Shown in pieces: positions 34,331-44,490 of a stretch of DNA of 64,000 nt (the first letter of the stretch is position 1; every line of letters begins with the position of its first letter). Source of the stretch: Russula earlei. Lineage: Eukaryota > Basidiomycota > Agaricomycetes > Russulales > Russulaceae. A program made the position numbers and the translations under genes. The notes under the pieces were generated by a model that did no database searches, was not told where the DNA came from, and was given only the letters and a program-made list of their open reading frames with translations. The stretch is taken from assembly GCA_025769875.1 (NCBI GenBank), contig JAGFNK010000025.1, positions 1-64,000 of the forward strand, in the 5' to 3' direction.

Positions 34331-34740
34331 TTTGTCCCCCCCCTACTAGTTAGTGTTGATATGTGAAATATACATTTTTGATGTGAATGTGAATGCATGT
34401 GCCTGAGTAGTTTGTCATAACAACATTGCAATTGGTAGCACCTAAGCTCATGGTTGGCTACATAGCATACTGTAGCACTCTGGACTATGGTTGATTATGG
34501 GAACAACATAACATTGTATGATTCATGTAGCATTGGTAGAAGAAACATAGTCAATGGTGCTCTATATAACTCATATAGAGTTCAGTGGTTGCTATGTAGG
34601 CATGAAACCTCAATGGTTGTAAAGTTGCTACAGATGCTATGGTAGCTATATAGTGAGTGCTACATAGCCTTTTTGTTTTTTCCTGATAGGCCCCTAGATT
34701 TGTTCTTTTATCATAGATAGTGTAGCAGTTGATCAGTCTT
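34331..34740. other. no recognisable feature
   Basis: AT-rich sequence with many TAGCA/CATAG words, no coding signal and no match to the other repeats of the window that I could see. Confidence 0.4.
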
Positions 34741-34911
34741 GTTATATGTCAATTGTGACTAGAATCCAATGTGCAACAATTTGTGCACAATATTGTGGAC
34801 ACCTCTACTCACCCCCTTTGCACATTTGAACAGGGTGGGACCATAGGGACCAGGTTTCCTCTACTATGGAAGGGTCCTTAAAGGACTCTCTCCAGGAAAT
34901 GGTTCATGACA
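34741..34911 (-). repeat. LTR-C fragment
   Basis: It contains ATATTGTGGACACCTCTACTC and the terminal GGTTCATGACA of family C in inverted orientation. Only the end of the LTR is present. Confidence 0.7.
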
Positions 34912-35549
34912 GTGGCATGTCTTGTTGGTATCAACATGATCACATTACTAGAGGTCATGTTGAAAGTGAACTGTATGATGGCTGTCATCAGATGGCTGAG
35001 TATGGCACACTGGCTGTATCAGGTATGGCCATCTTATTGGGTGTGCAGCCACCAGGTGGTGTGTGAATGGACAATCCCAGACTGTATGTGTAAATAATCC
35101 AAAGTGGTCATTCCAGGCCACTTTTCCAGGCCACTTCTTGAACTCACACCACCATCATGCCTAATGTGCATATGATCCCCCTCCCTGCTTTCCTCCCCTT
35201 CCAAGAGGACCATCTCAGAAACCTCCTTCCCCCCAACCATGATTCTCTTGCTAGCATCCTAGGACTTACCTTGGCCTACCTGAAGCATCTGCATCCCACT
35301 AAACTTGCCCAACCAGACAAGTCTATGTGGGCCTCTGCACACCTCCTCAAACTCTTCCTGAATGACACATTCACCATGTCCCTTCCCCTGGAGACAAACA
35401 CCTACTCTACAGCCCCTGCCAAAGAACTCAACTCCCTCCAGACCTGCCTCACAAGCCTGGAGACCACACTCACCAACCTCACCAAGGCTACCACCAATGT
35501 GAGAAAGGACATTAAAGCCATCCCTAAGCCCCCCACCCCCCCAGCCAAG

Positions 35550-36384
35550 TGTCAAGACATGTACTGCTGATCACTTAGGACTCAGGAGCAGGTGGGCAAG
35601 GGTCAGAACAGATGGTAGGCATTGAGTAACACATTGAGCAGGAGGATGAGCCAAACAATGAGGAGATACCAGATGGGGACTGGTATGTGTTGCAAGAGGC
35701 AAAGGAAAATGCTAGAGGCCAGAGCAATGAAGGGCTTTAAACAAGGCAGTCATGAAAGAGTACCTTGAGAGTGAGGAGAATCTTTAAACAGAGCAGTCAC
35801 AAGGAGTACCCTGGAAGATGAGAGTATCACAAATGGACAGTCTGATGACTGCCATGCTACATTAGGGCTTATATACTTGTTACAAAGCTGAGTATGAACT
35901 ATAGAAATTATCTCAGACTCTTTGGACCACTCCAATCAGATTCAAGGGGCATAAACCTGTTGTGTCAGACCTATAGGTGACTCAGGATGATTAGGGAGTT
36001 TGTGGAGCAATGACATCATAATGATATCACTGTGGAGTGCTTGGTGAGAATATGAGGTCATAGTGGAGTTGCTCAGTCAGCCATGATGTCAGTGGAGCTT
36101 CATGACATCATATAGGTCATTCTAGGAGGTCTAGGAGTCCTTCCAGTGTTTTGGGATTCAGTGGCTGAGTGGCCATGTGGCTAGCACATGGTGGGTTACC
36201 CAAATAGGGAGGAGGGTGTCTGAGCAAGCCACAGAGACTTGGAGGATGATGATGACCTGTGTTCTATGCTTGTAGAAGGGAACAGTCATTGGAAGTAGAA
36301 GCAGATAGATAATGCAAAGTTGAAACAGCTACTTTGAGTGAAATAGAACAATGCATGGTCAGGTTTTGGCCTTGATTCACAACA
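35550..36384. mobile_element. solo LTR family F, copy 3, in LINE ORF1
   Basis: This 835-bp sequence starts TGTCAAGACATG and ends GATTCACAACA, with the perfect TSD CCAAG (35545-35549, 36385-36389). Confidence 0.94.
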
Positions 36385-36426
36385 CCAAGGTAAAGGTCTC
36401 CCCAGCCCACACCTCCCCCACCCCTC

Positions 36427-36941
36427 TGTTAAGATTCACCAATATTAAGTGCTACTCAAGTGATAGAGTTGCTTGATATAGTTCAAGCACTAGACTTCGA
36501 CACCTTTGATATTATCTCAGGTAAAAGTGAATGAAAGAGATGAGAGGGGCCTCTTTGTTGCTTGAGTAGTAGTTTTCAGATAGAGAGAGAATTTTAGTGA
36601 CAATTCAGAGAGTAAGTTGAGCATAAGGCTCAACTTTAGATACACCAGAGTATTTATACTGTATCTCCATAATAGCTGATCCAATTTGTATGAAACTTGG
36701 GAAGCACATAGCTGAGACCCATTACTATCCAAAAACAGGGACCCAAACTCAAAAGGATCAGTGATGACTCACAAATGAGTCATCCTTTCCTAGTATCTGT
36801 CATCAATCCAGTAAGCAATCACTAAGCACCAGTCATTCAATCAGTAAGTGATAACAAAGCCTGAGTCAGTCAATCAGTGAGCAAATGAGTAAGCAAGCAT
36901 AGGTAAGCAATCAGTCATGAGTACAAGTTGAGTTCCTAACA
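36427..36941. mobile_element. solo LTR family G in LINE ORF1
   Basis: This 515-bp sequence starts TGTTAAGATTCACC and ends GAGTTCCTAACA, with the perfect TSD CCCTC (36422-36426, 36942-36946). No other copy is in the window. Confidence 0.88.
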
Positions 36942-37731
36942 CCCTCCCACATATGCAGCAGCAGGCTACCCTTCCTGCACAGCCTAGTGCCATAGTGAAG
37001 ACTGCTGCTTACACATGGACAGCAGCCATAAGGCCTAGCCCTGCAGACATCTGTGCCACAATCAATGCCACTTTACATTCAGCCAATAACAACCAGACAC
37101 ATGTGTCAGCTGCAAGGTGGACACAGAAGGGTAACCTAGCTCTCTGGGGTGGCCCAAACACTACAGCGCATAATCTCATGACCTCCCTTCCCCTCATTTC
37201 TGAGGCCCTGCAGGCCTCCTTCTCAGTTAACTCCACTTCAGCACCCCAAGAACCCCCCTCTGCTTGACCAAATGTCAAATGGTCCAAACTCATGATCAAC
37301 ACAGCCCCCACTGGCAAATCCACCACAAGAGAAGCATACAACCCACAGGAATGCCACCAGGAACTTCTGGCTGAGAACCCCATGTATGCAGCCCTCACCA
37401 TCACCCAACCCCCTCATGGGTTCAGCCCCCTCACACCTACTCCCCTGGCACAAACTCCTCCCTATCCTTCTCTTTTGAAGACCCAGATGGGACCAAGGCC
37501 CAGACCCTCCTTCACTCTCACATCCTACACATGCTTGGGCATGTGGTAACCCTGAAGCGCTGGAAGAATGCCCCACACAAGAACCCCACAAAAACTCAAG
37601 CTGCCAAGCCCCCTATTCCCCATACACCCAGTCCTGGCCCCAACCATCCCCAACAGGCAGAGCCAACTACTCCCATCCCCCAACAGCAAACCAAACAAGG
37701 TCCCTTTACCCCTTTAACCCCTCCAACTTGA

Positions 37732-38134
37732 GCATAACCACCTCCTCACTGACAAGAGGAACATAATCATAGAGAGGTGTGATCAACAAATACCTCCACA
37801 CAAGACATGGGCACAAGCCCTTTTCACCTTCCACTCCCCTAGAGGTCACTACACAGGGTCTTCAATTTTTTCCTTGTGCATTGCAACCTATAACTCCAAT
37901 CTCCCCAAGCCCACAGTTCTGAGCTGGTTCCCCTTGCCCAAGCCTGTTCCCAAACCTCCTTTTCCCTAATGCAAGAAACTACCTCCCCCTACCCCCTATA
38001 TATGCAGTACAGTAAGGGATGCCATCAGTTACTATTAGTTGTAAGGCTAGGCTTGCTTGTGATAAGCCAGCTCTTTGGTCACCCAGGACCACCCATGTAT
38101 CTCTGTTATATAAAGCAGTATAGAAGACTTCATT
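37732..38134. other. LINE interior without recognisable gene
   Basis: This stretch lies between the ORF1 end and the inverted-repeat block. No zinc knuckle, endonuclease or reverse transcriptase motif was seen in any frame. Confidence 0.4.
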
Positions 38135-39134
38135 TAAGGCCCCTTATGGCAACAAAGCTTTTACAAAATTTTGAAACTTTTGCAAACTCTTTGAAATTTG
38201 GGGGTTTCCAGAGTCACTTGCATGACAGGAGTCTTTGGAATTTCACATAATGTGACACCCAAATCTGGACTATCAGACTTTATCAGCAGAGCAGTGTTTG
38301 AACAGCTTTACAATTCTGAAAATCAATATAATTATTTAATGATAAGAATAAATTACTTGATAACAGAAGTTGTTGTGCTCAAAATTGAAATTGCAGCACA
38401 ACAGAGGTCAACATCATGCCATGCACTTCCACTGCAATGATGCCCACCCACATCTTGCTCCCTTGCACCTCCATCCTGCCAGCAACAGACATTGCACCCT
38501 TGCAATCACAACAGGGATGCCCTCCCAACAAATCAACATCACACAAAGGCTGAATGGCCCCACAATGCCACTCCCTTGTTGCCTCCATCATCCTGCCAAC
38601 ACATGCCATGCGATTGCGATCACCTTCACACATGCTTTCTCCCAACAAACTGATGCACACAAGGGCTGAATGGTCCCCACCCAATGCCACTCCCCCACCT
38701 TCATCATCTTGCCCTCAATGGATGCTGTGCTGTCACACACATGCCCTCCTGACAAATCAACATACCACACAAAGGCCAAACAGCCATGCCCAACACCACT
38801 CCCTCACCACCTCTATCATGCCAGCACATGCCATGCAATTGGGATCAACAAGAGCCCTTAGATTAGTTTAAATATTATTTATTTTGTTGTACTTAACTCT
38901 TGAATACACCATTATAAAACTTAAGGATTGTTTGTAATTATTATCTGTGTTTAAAAACAATTGCAGAGTTGATGGGAATTGCCTTGAGGAGCCAAGATGG
39001 TGGGGCACTTTCCATTTCTGGAGTGTGACACTTTATGCAAAAAGATGTCACACAAGTGACTCTGAAAAACCCTGAATTTCAAAAAGTTTGCAAAAGTTTC
39101 AAAATTTTGTAAAAGTTTGATTGCCATATGGCAC
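38135..39134. mobile_element. inverted-repeat element (candidate MITE) in the LINE 3' part
   Basis: About 115 bp at 38135-38260 are repeated inverted at about 39015-39134 with moderate divergence. Shared blocks include CTTTTACAAAATTTTGAAAC, TTTTGCAAACT, TTTGAAATT and CAGAGTCACTTG. No transposase is present. The target duplication is unclear (flanking A/T-rich). It could be a small DNA transposon or a structural part of the LINE 3' end. Confidence 0.55.
38420..38850. repeat. minisatellite, about 115-130-bp unit, 3-4 diverged copies
   Basis: Repeated words CCAACAAATCAACATCAC, AAAGGCTGAATGG, CAATGCCACTCCC and CATGCCATGC occur at regular spacing in the core of the inverted-repeat element. Confidence 0.6.
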
Positions 39135-39297
39135 CTAAAAAAAATTAAAAAAAAGAAGTGGTCATTCGTTTTTTCTCTCAGTCTTTTACATACAAGACTG
39201 AGTCATGGTCTTTACAGCTCCAACAGATTATAAGACCTGGTTGCCTCTGAAAGTTAAATCACTTCCACATACAGTCAACAACCCATAACAATGTAAC

Positions 39298-39367
39298 ATG
39301 AGTTCCTCTGGTCAACCCAAATGCTCTCATCCCCAAAAGGAAACAGTTCTCTCTCAGGGGGAGCCTG
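39298..39367 (+). pseudogene. element E polyprotein start (gag), truncated
   Basis: An ATG 73 bp after the 5' LTR opens MSSSGQPKCSHPQKETVL. This is where a Copia polyprotein begins. It runs into the inserted LTR-A after 23 codons. Confidence 0.4.
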
Positions 39368-40412
39368 TTACAACATTTTCCCTTTACATTTACTTCTTAC
39401 CTTTTTGCTATGGACTGCTTGCTCTTGTACATCCCCTTACTTACTGGTCTCATGATCTCTTATGTCTTGTGATCCTTTCTGTGTTATCATGTGATCCATA
39501 CACATCCAGGTGACACTGGATTGCTGTTACTTTCCCTTTGTTTGGTTCTCTTTCCATTTATATTCACTTCTTAGCTTCAACTGTGCAATGCTGCACAATT
39601 ACTGTGCAGCACAGTTATTTGGTTATGACTCATTTGTGGCCTCATTTCTATGACTCCTACATATTATGACTCCTACTATACTAGTAGCACAGTCAAAGCA
39701 CAGCTATGTTAAGGCTCCAAAGTGCCTTAAATAAGATCAATGGTCGCGTCTATAAATGCGTCCTACCAATGCAGATATGCTTGAGTCAAGCAAGCAATAC
39801 TCGTGGAGGGGAAGGAGTGTTAGATCCTTCTAGAGTATGACAACAAGATGAGAGGGGCTCTGCAGATGGGGTAGGAGTCAACTGTTTGGGATTGGCAAAC
39901 TAAGTCGAGCTTAGGGCTCAACTGTTACAACTGGGGGCTTTATATAGCCTTACAGGGATAAGGTTTGTACTACTGTAGTACTAGTCAGTGCTATAGAAGC
40001 AAAACATGGCTCATAGAAGCGAGGTTGCTTCTATGTAAGCGATCTCGGTGCTGGAAGCATTAAGTGCTTCCCCAATCAAGGAATCAACGTACGTGGCGGT
40101 ACAGGAACATCTGGGACAGAAGCAATGCTACTCATTGCTTCTTCAGTACATCTTCTGAAAGATAAGATCAACGCGCTCCGAATGTGATATCAAGGAACAT
40201 AAACGATCAAGATCTGACGCACGCATAATGCAAACAGTGCAGTCCATAGTTCAGGTGTTCCGGCATCTTCCGGACCCCAAACCACTCGGTAACAAGCTAT
40301 TGCTGCGCTTCTCTTGTATATATAAGCTCAGTACTTTGTGACCAAAGCCCTAAGCTTGGTCTCTTGTAGAATCCAACCTACTCTTGTCCAACATATTCAC
40401 CTGCAACCCACT
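39368..40412 (+). mobile_element. LTR-A fragment, coding orientation, split by LTR-D2
   Basis: It starts TGTTACAACATTTTCC, like the 5' end of the element A LTR on its coding strand. It runs to 39706 and continues at 40295 to about 40412, where it abuts an oppositely oriented LTR-A. Only about half of the LTR is present. Confidence 0.78.
39707..40294. mobile_element. solo LTR family D, copy 2
   Basis: This 588-bp sequence starts TGTTAAGGCTCC and ends CTCGGTAACA, with the perfect TSD AGCTA (39702-39706, 40295-40299). Confidence 0.93.
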
Positions 40413-42265
40413 TCATGGTAATTAGCCATGTCAGTTCTCAAGCCTGAAGACAAGTTTGATAGTAGAGATGTGTTCAAAGAACAGGCTGGTTCCCATTGTA
40501 AAGAATAAGGATCCCTGCAGCAGTCAAAGTGTTTTATGCTAAACAGGTTATGGCCAATAGACCCTTCCTAGAATGACTCAGTCCATTGAGAAGCTAGGGT
40601 AAGTGGTAATGGATAGACTAGGGCTGGTTCCACTGGCTATATGTGCTTAGGAGCTCTGTTACCCTACGCAATGCAAAGAGAAAGTGAATAGGTAGAGGTT
40701 TGAAGGAGAAGAGCTCTTCTCAGTAGAGTGAAGAGAGACTCTTAGGGAAGGAAGGGATAGGTAGAGTAGATGGTAGACAGTGTGTGTGAAGAGTTGGTGA
40801 GATAGAGATGTGGATGTGGTTTGAGGATTAGGAGTGAAGTGGGTTGCAGGTGAATATGTTGGACAAGAGTAGGTTGGATTCTACAAGAGACCAAGCTTAG
40901 GGCTTTGGTCACAAAGTACTGAGCTTATATATACAGGAGAAGCGCAGCAATAGCTGTGCTTTGACTGTGCTACTAGTATAGTAGGAGTCATAATTGTCAT
41001 GAACCATTCTCCAGAGAGGGTCCTTGAAGGACCCTTCCTTATGAGAGGAAACCCAGCCTCTATGGTGTCACCCTGTTCACACAAGCAAAAGGGGTGAGTA
41101 GAGGTGTCCACAATACAGTATCACGTGCACATTGTCGCGCAAGCAATTCTCAGCACAATTGACATACAGCAAGCCCCACTTAAGGGCAACCCTTTTAGCA
41201 ATAAAGGACAGTATTAGGGCCTTCCTAAGGACCCTTTAGGATGACTCTAGGTGTCCTACAATAAGCACTGACACAGTATCAAAGACCCTACAACGTGTTA
41301 TTAGACTAACTCTAATAACTATAGAACGAACTATAAGGCAATACTAAGGACCTTAATAGAAGTACTAGGGTCGACTCTAAGGACCCTAATAGAACTATAT
41401 AAGAGGCCTTATAAGATAACACTATTCCCTAGAGCAAACTACAAGTCCTCAAATGACCGGCCCTAAACTAACTAACAGAAAATGAATCAGGTGTTTACAT
41501 GTGCACCAAAGCAGTGAACATGTGGACAGGGAAGGCTCTTACTCATCAAGAGGAGCCTCATTACTCAGCAGCTTACTGAGCATGACTGAGCATGCTCAGT
41601 AAGCGCACTCCGACTTCTTACTCATCACACTATTGTGCTTGATAACAAGGTTATGATTTGTTCCCTATTTAGCAGTTCTCTTGTAGTATATAAGCCCTCA
41701 ATAAAGTAACGGACAGTCCTCAGACTGTCCATTTGTTTACAGCACTCTCCATTCCTGGGATACTCCTTTAAGGACCATCCCCTTGTGACTACCCTGGCCT
41801 CCTCTCTGCGTGCTTGCTCGACTGTACCAGTAACTGTACCCCTTTGGTACTTGTTACTGCTCTGGACTCTACTCCTAGCCCACGCCATCCTAGACGTTTA
41901 TCGACTCATCTCTGAACAAACCCCTTGCTCTTGAACTGGATTGTTCAACAGTGAGTCTTGACAATAATAAGTAGGAGTCATAGAAATGAGGCCACAAATG
42001 AGTCATAACCAAATAACTGTGCTGCACAGTAATTGTGCAGCATTGCACAGTTGAAGCTAAGAAGTGAATATAAATGGAAAGAGAACCAAACAAAGGGAAA
42101 GTAACAGCAATCCAGTGTCACCTGGATGTGTATGGATCACATGATAACACAGAAAGGATCACAAGATGTAAGAGATCATGAGACCAGTAAGTAAGGGGAC
42201 GTCTGAGAGCAAGCAGTCCATAGCAAAAAGGTAAGAAGTAAACATAAAGGGAAAATGTTGTAACA
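40413..42265 (-). mobile_element. LTR-A copy, opposite orientation, split by LTR-C7
   Basis: It begins GGTAATTAGCCATGTCAG, lacking the first few LTR bases, and ends AATGTTGTAACA at 42265. Compared with element A LTRs it is clearly older. LTR-C7 occupies 40995-41963. Confidence 0.82.
40995..41963 (+). mobile_element. solo LTR-C7, full length
   Basis: This 969-bp sequence starts TGTCATGAACC and ends GTGAGTCTTGACA, with the perfect TSD ATAAT (40990-40994, 41964-41968). It is the clearest full copy of family C. Confidence 0.94.
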
Positions 42266-43100
42266 ATTGTGATACCATTGATTCTATGCACAATTGACAT
42301 ACAACAAACCCTACTTGGTGACAACCTATCTAGCAGTAAAGGACAGTATTAGAGGCCCTCTAAAGACCTTTCAGGACAACCCTAAGGTCCTTATATTGAA
42401 TGCTGATGAAGATACTATAGGCCCTAGAACACATTATGAGACTAACTCTAATAACCTTAGAACAAACTATAAGATGACACTAGGGACCTTAATACTGATA
42501 TTAGGGTTGTCTCTAAGGACCCTAATAGAACCTTATAAGAGGTCTTATAAAAGAATACCTCCTCATTGTCAAATACTCCAAGTCTCAGAAAGACCAGCCC
42601 TAAACTAACTTGCAGCAAATGAAGCAGATGCTTTGCATGTGCACTAGACAAGTGAACACATAGGCACTATAGGCCCTTACTCATCATCTAGGGCCTCCTT
42701 ACTCAGAAGCTTACTGAGCATCACTGAGCATGCTCACTAGGCATTCCCTGATGTCTTACTCATCTCCCATTGTGCTTGATAACAAGGTTATGACTTGTTC
42801 TCCATTTAGTAGTTCCCTTGTAGTATATAAGTGCTCAATAAAGTAGCGGACAGTCCTCAGACTGTCCATTTGATTTGCAGCACTCTACTACCAAGGGTAC
42901 TCCTTTGTGACCACCCTATCTAGGATCCTGGCTTCCTCTACCACTCATCTCTGTCTCACTGCCACTGTTCCAGTACCCCTTTGGTACTTGCTACTTCTCC
43001 TAACACTCCTCCTAGTCTACACCATCTTAGACATTGTTTGACTTGTCTCCAAGCTCTCTTCTCCCACTTGAACTGGATTGTTCAATAGTGAGTTCTGACA
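42266..43100 (+). mobile_element. LTR-C5, 5'-truncated
   Basis: It starts inside family C at GATTCTATGCACAATTGAC and ends GTGAGTTCTGACA at 43100, directly against the Copia RNase H. The left end is lost at the LTR-A junction. Confidence 0.8.
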
Positions 43101-43562
43101 CAGACTGGGCCAGTGATGTAAATAACAGGAAGTTGACCTCTGGCTTTGTCTTCATGCTGGCAAGTGGGGCCATAAGCTGGAGCTTGAAGAAGCAAACATC
43201 AGTAGCTCTCTTGAGTACAGAGACTGAGTATTTCAGTGCTGCACATGCAGCAAAGGAGGCTGTGTGGTTGAGGCAATTACTCACCAAACTGGGCCAAGAG
43301 CCTCACCTCCCCACCACACTTCATGTCAAAAACCAATCTGCCATTGCCATTGCCAGGAATCCTGAATTCCATGACAGGACCAAACACATCAAAGTGTGAC
43401 ACCACATCCTGTACCAGAAGGTCAATGTGCAAGCAATCAATCTCACATTCACCCCAACCAAAGACCAAATCACTGATGTGTTGACAAAAGGGCTCAGCTG
43501 AGAGAAGCATGAGCAATTTACAAAAGAGATGGGGAGCACATGCTGCCAGGGCTGAGGGGGCA
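43101..43562 (+). pseudogene. element E Copia RNase H and polyprotein C-terminus
   Basis: It has Ty1/Copia RNase H signatures: DWASDVNNRKLTSGFVFML, GAISWSLKKQ, ALLSTETEYF, EAVWLRQLL and the terminal KHIKV-HHILYQ and DVLTKGLS. TGA stops at 43397-43399 and 43499-43501 sit where relatives have Arg. A GAGGGGGCA polypurine tract follows at about 43553-43562. Confidence 0.88.
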
Positions 43563-43769
43563 TATTGGGTGTGCAGCCACCAGGTGGTGTGTGAACAGAC
43601 AATCCTGGACCATATGTATAAATAATCCAAAGTGGTCATTCATTTTTTCCCTCAGTCTTTTACATACAAGACTGAGGTTAGTAGTACACACTCTCTTTAC
43701 AGGTTAGCTTAATTGACTAATACAGCCTTTTACATACAAGACTGAGTTGCAGTCATTACAGCTCCAACA
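43563..43769 (+). repeat. element E 3' LTR
   Basis: It is 207 bp, starting TATTGGGTGTGCAGCC and ending AGCTCCAACA. It has two stem-loops with the arms AGTCTT/AAGACT. The 5' LTR has only one, so it is about 70 bp shorter. Confidence 0.85.
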
Positions 43770-43950
43770 CATCTTCCATGTATATTTTCTGACCAATGGT
43801 ATGGTAATGGGACCCATATAATGATGGGTGTATGGCTGTCTGTTATGGTAACAGCACAGAGCCCTAGTTGTGAGGTGACTATGGCCATGCCCAAGTCATC
43901 ATCATTGTCACCATTGTAGCAAAGCTGGCCAGTGCAAACAAGGTATCACA

Positions 43951-44348
43951 ACAGGCAGGAAGGGATAAGTCGACTCTGCTTATAGTCAACTCAGTGGATA
44001 ATAAAAGTAAAATATTTCAAGTGCTGAGTAGGGTCTGTTGCGGCCACAAATTATATTACATAAGTAATGACCTTAGTTGAGCACGAAAAATGTGACAAAA
44101 AAGGTTAAATATGGAGAGTCTACTCATTCCGGCACAACATTTACCCTAGCCTGGCTAAAAGTTGTGCCGGAATGAGTAGACTCTCCATATTTAACCTTTT
44201 TTGTCACATTTTTCGTGCTCAACTAAGGTCATTACTTATGTAATATAATTTGTGGCCGCAACAGACCCTACTCAGCACTTGAAATATTTTACTTTTATTA
44301 TCCACTGAGTTGACTATAAGCAGAGTCGACTTATCCCTTCCTGCCTGT
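43951..44348. repeat. perfect long palindrome, 188-bp arms, 22-bp loop
   Basis: Left arm 43951-44138 and right arm 44161-44348 are exact reverse complements as far as I could check base by base; the loop is 44139-44160. Pairing can extend four bases outward (CAC/GTG) with one mismatch. The outer flanks then both show TAT, a possible 3-bp target duplication. No coding content. It ends 142 bp upstream of the membrane gene start. Confidence 0.93.
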
Positions 44349-44490
44349 CGTGTATGTGCATAAGATTTGTAAGAATTGCCTTTTATGAAAATGTGAGACG
44401 GGGAGAGGTTGGTGGCAAGCACTGCCATTACCCCCTGCAACGTCCTCACTTTCTCCTCTCCCCTTCTCCCCTTCTCATCTCCTTGCTACC

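Larger units (their letters stand above)
35157..37731 (+). pseudogene. LINE ORF1-like (gag-like) protein, broken
   Basis: Pieces are at 35157-35550 (a Leu-rich region, YLKHLHPTKLAQPDKSMWAS, then a helical segment), 36953-37267 (ARWTQKGNLALWGGPNTTAH), 37268-37549 (VKWSKLMINTAPTGK, EECHQEL-like block) and 37531-37731 (HVVTLKRWKNAPHK). This is the domain order of ORF1 of agaric LINEs as I remember it. The Cys-rich knuckles usual after it are missing. Solo LTRs F3 and G interrupt the first junction. Confidence 0.6.
35114..39155 (+). mobile_element. LINE-like non-LTR retrotransposon without ORF2
   Basis: The insertion lies in the 5' LTR of element E and is flanked by the 12-bp TSD AAGTGGTCATTC (35102-35113, 39156-39167). 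The right end is A-rich (A8TTA8 then G), as expected of target-primed insertion. It contains ORF1, interrupted by two solo LTRs, and then about 1.4 kb with no reverse transcriptase. It is truncated inside or non-autonomous. Confidence 0.75.
35035..43769 (+). mobile_element. Ty1/Copia retrotransposon 'E', gutted and multiply interrupted
   Basis: Perfect TSD CATCT at 35030-35034 and 43770-43774. The 5' LTR (35035-35113 plus 39168-39225) is split by a LINE. The 3' LTR is 43563-43769 (207 bp). Between them only the start of a polyprotein (39298-39367) and the last part of pol, the RNase H (43101-43562), are left. LTRs of families A, D and C fill the gap. Confidence 0.82.

Noticed and set aside
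37732..38134. Possible remnant of LINE endonuclease or RT
   Set aside because: No catalytic or structural motif was found in any frame, so no ORF2 is claimed.
38379..38871. Overlapping Cys/His-rich frames on both strands
   Set aside because: They are translations of a minisatellite; periodic Cys/His follow the repeat unit and are not zinc fingers.
15754..43501. UGA read as a sense codon in these retroelements
   Set aside because: Host genes in the window (RPL12, kinase, cyclin) use TGA or TAG as true stops, and the elements also carry frameshifts. CpG decay explains the stops more simply.
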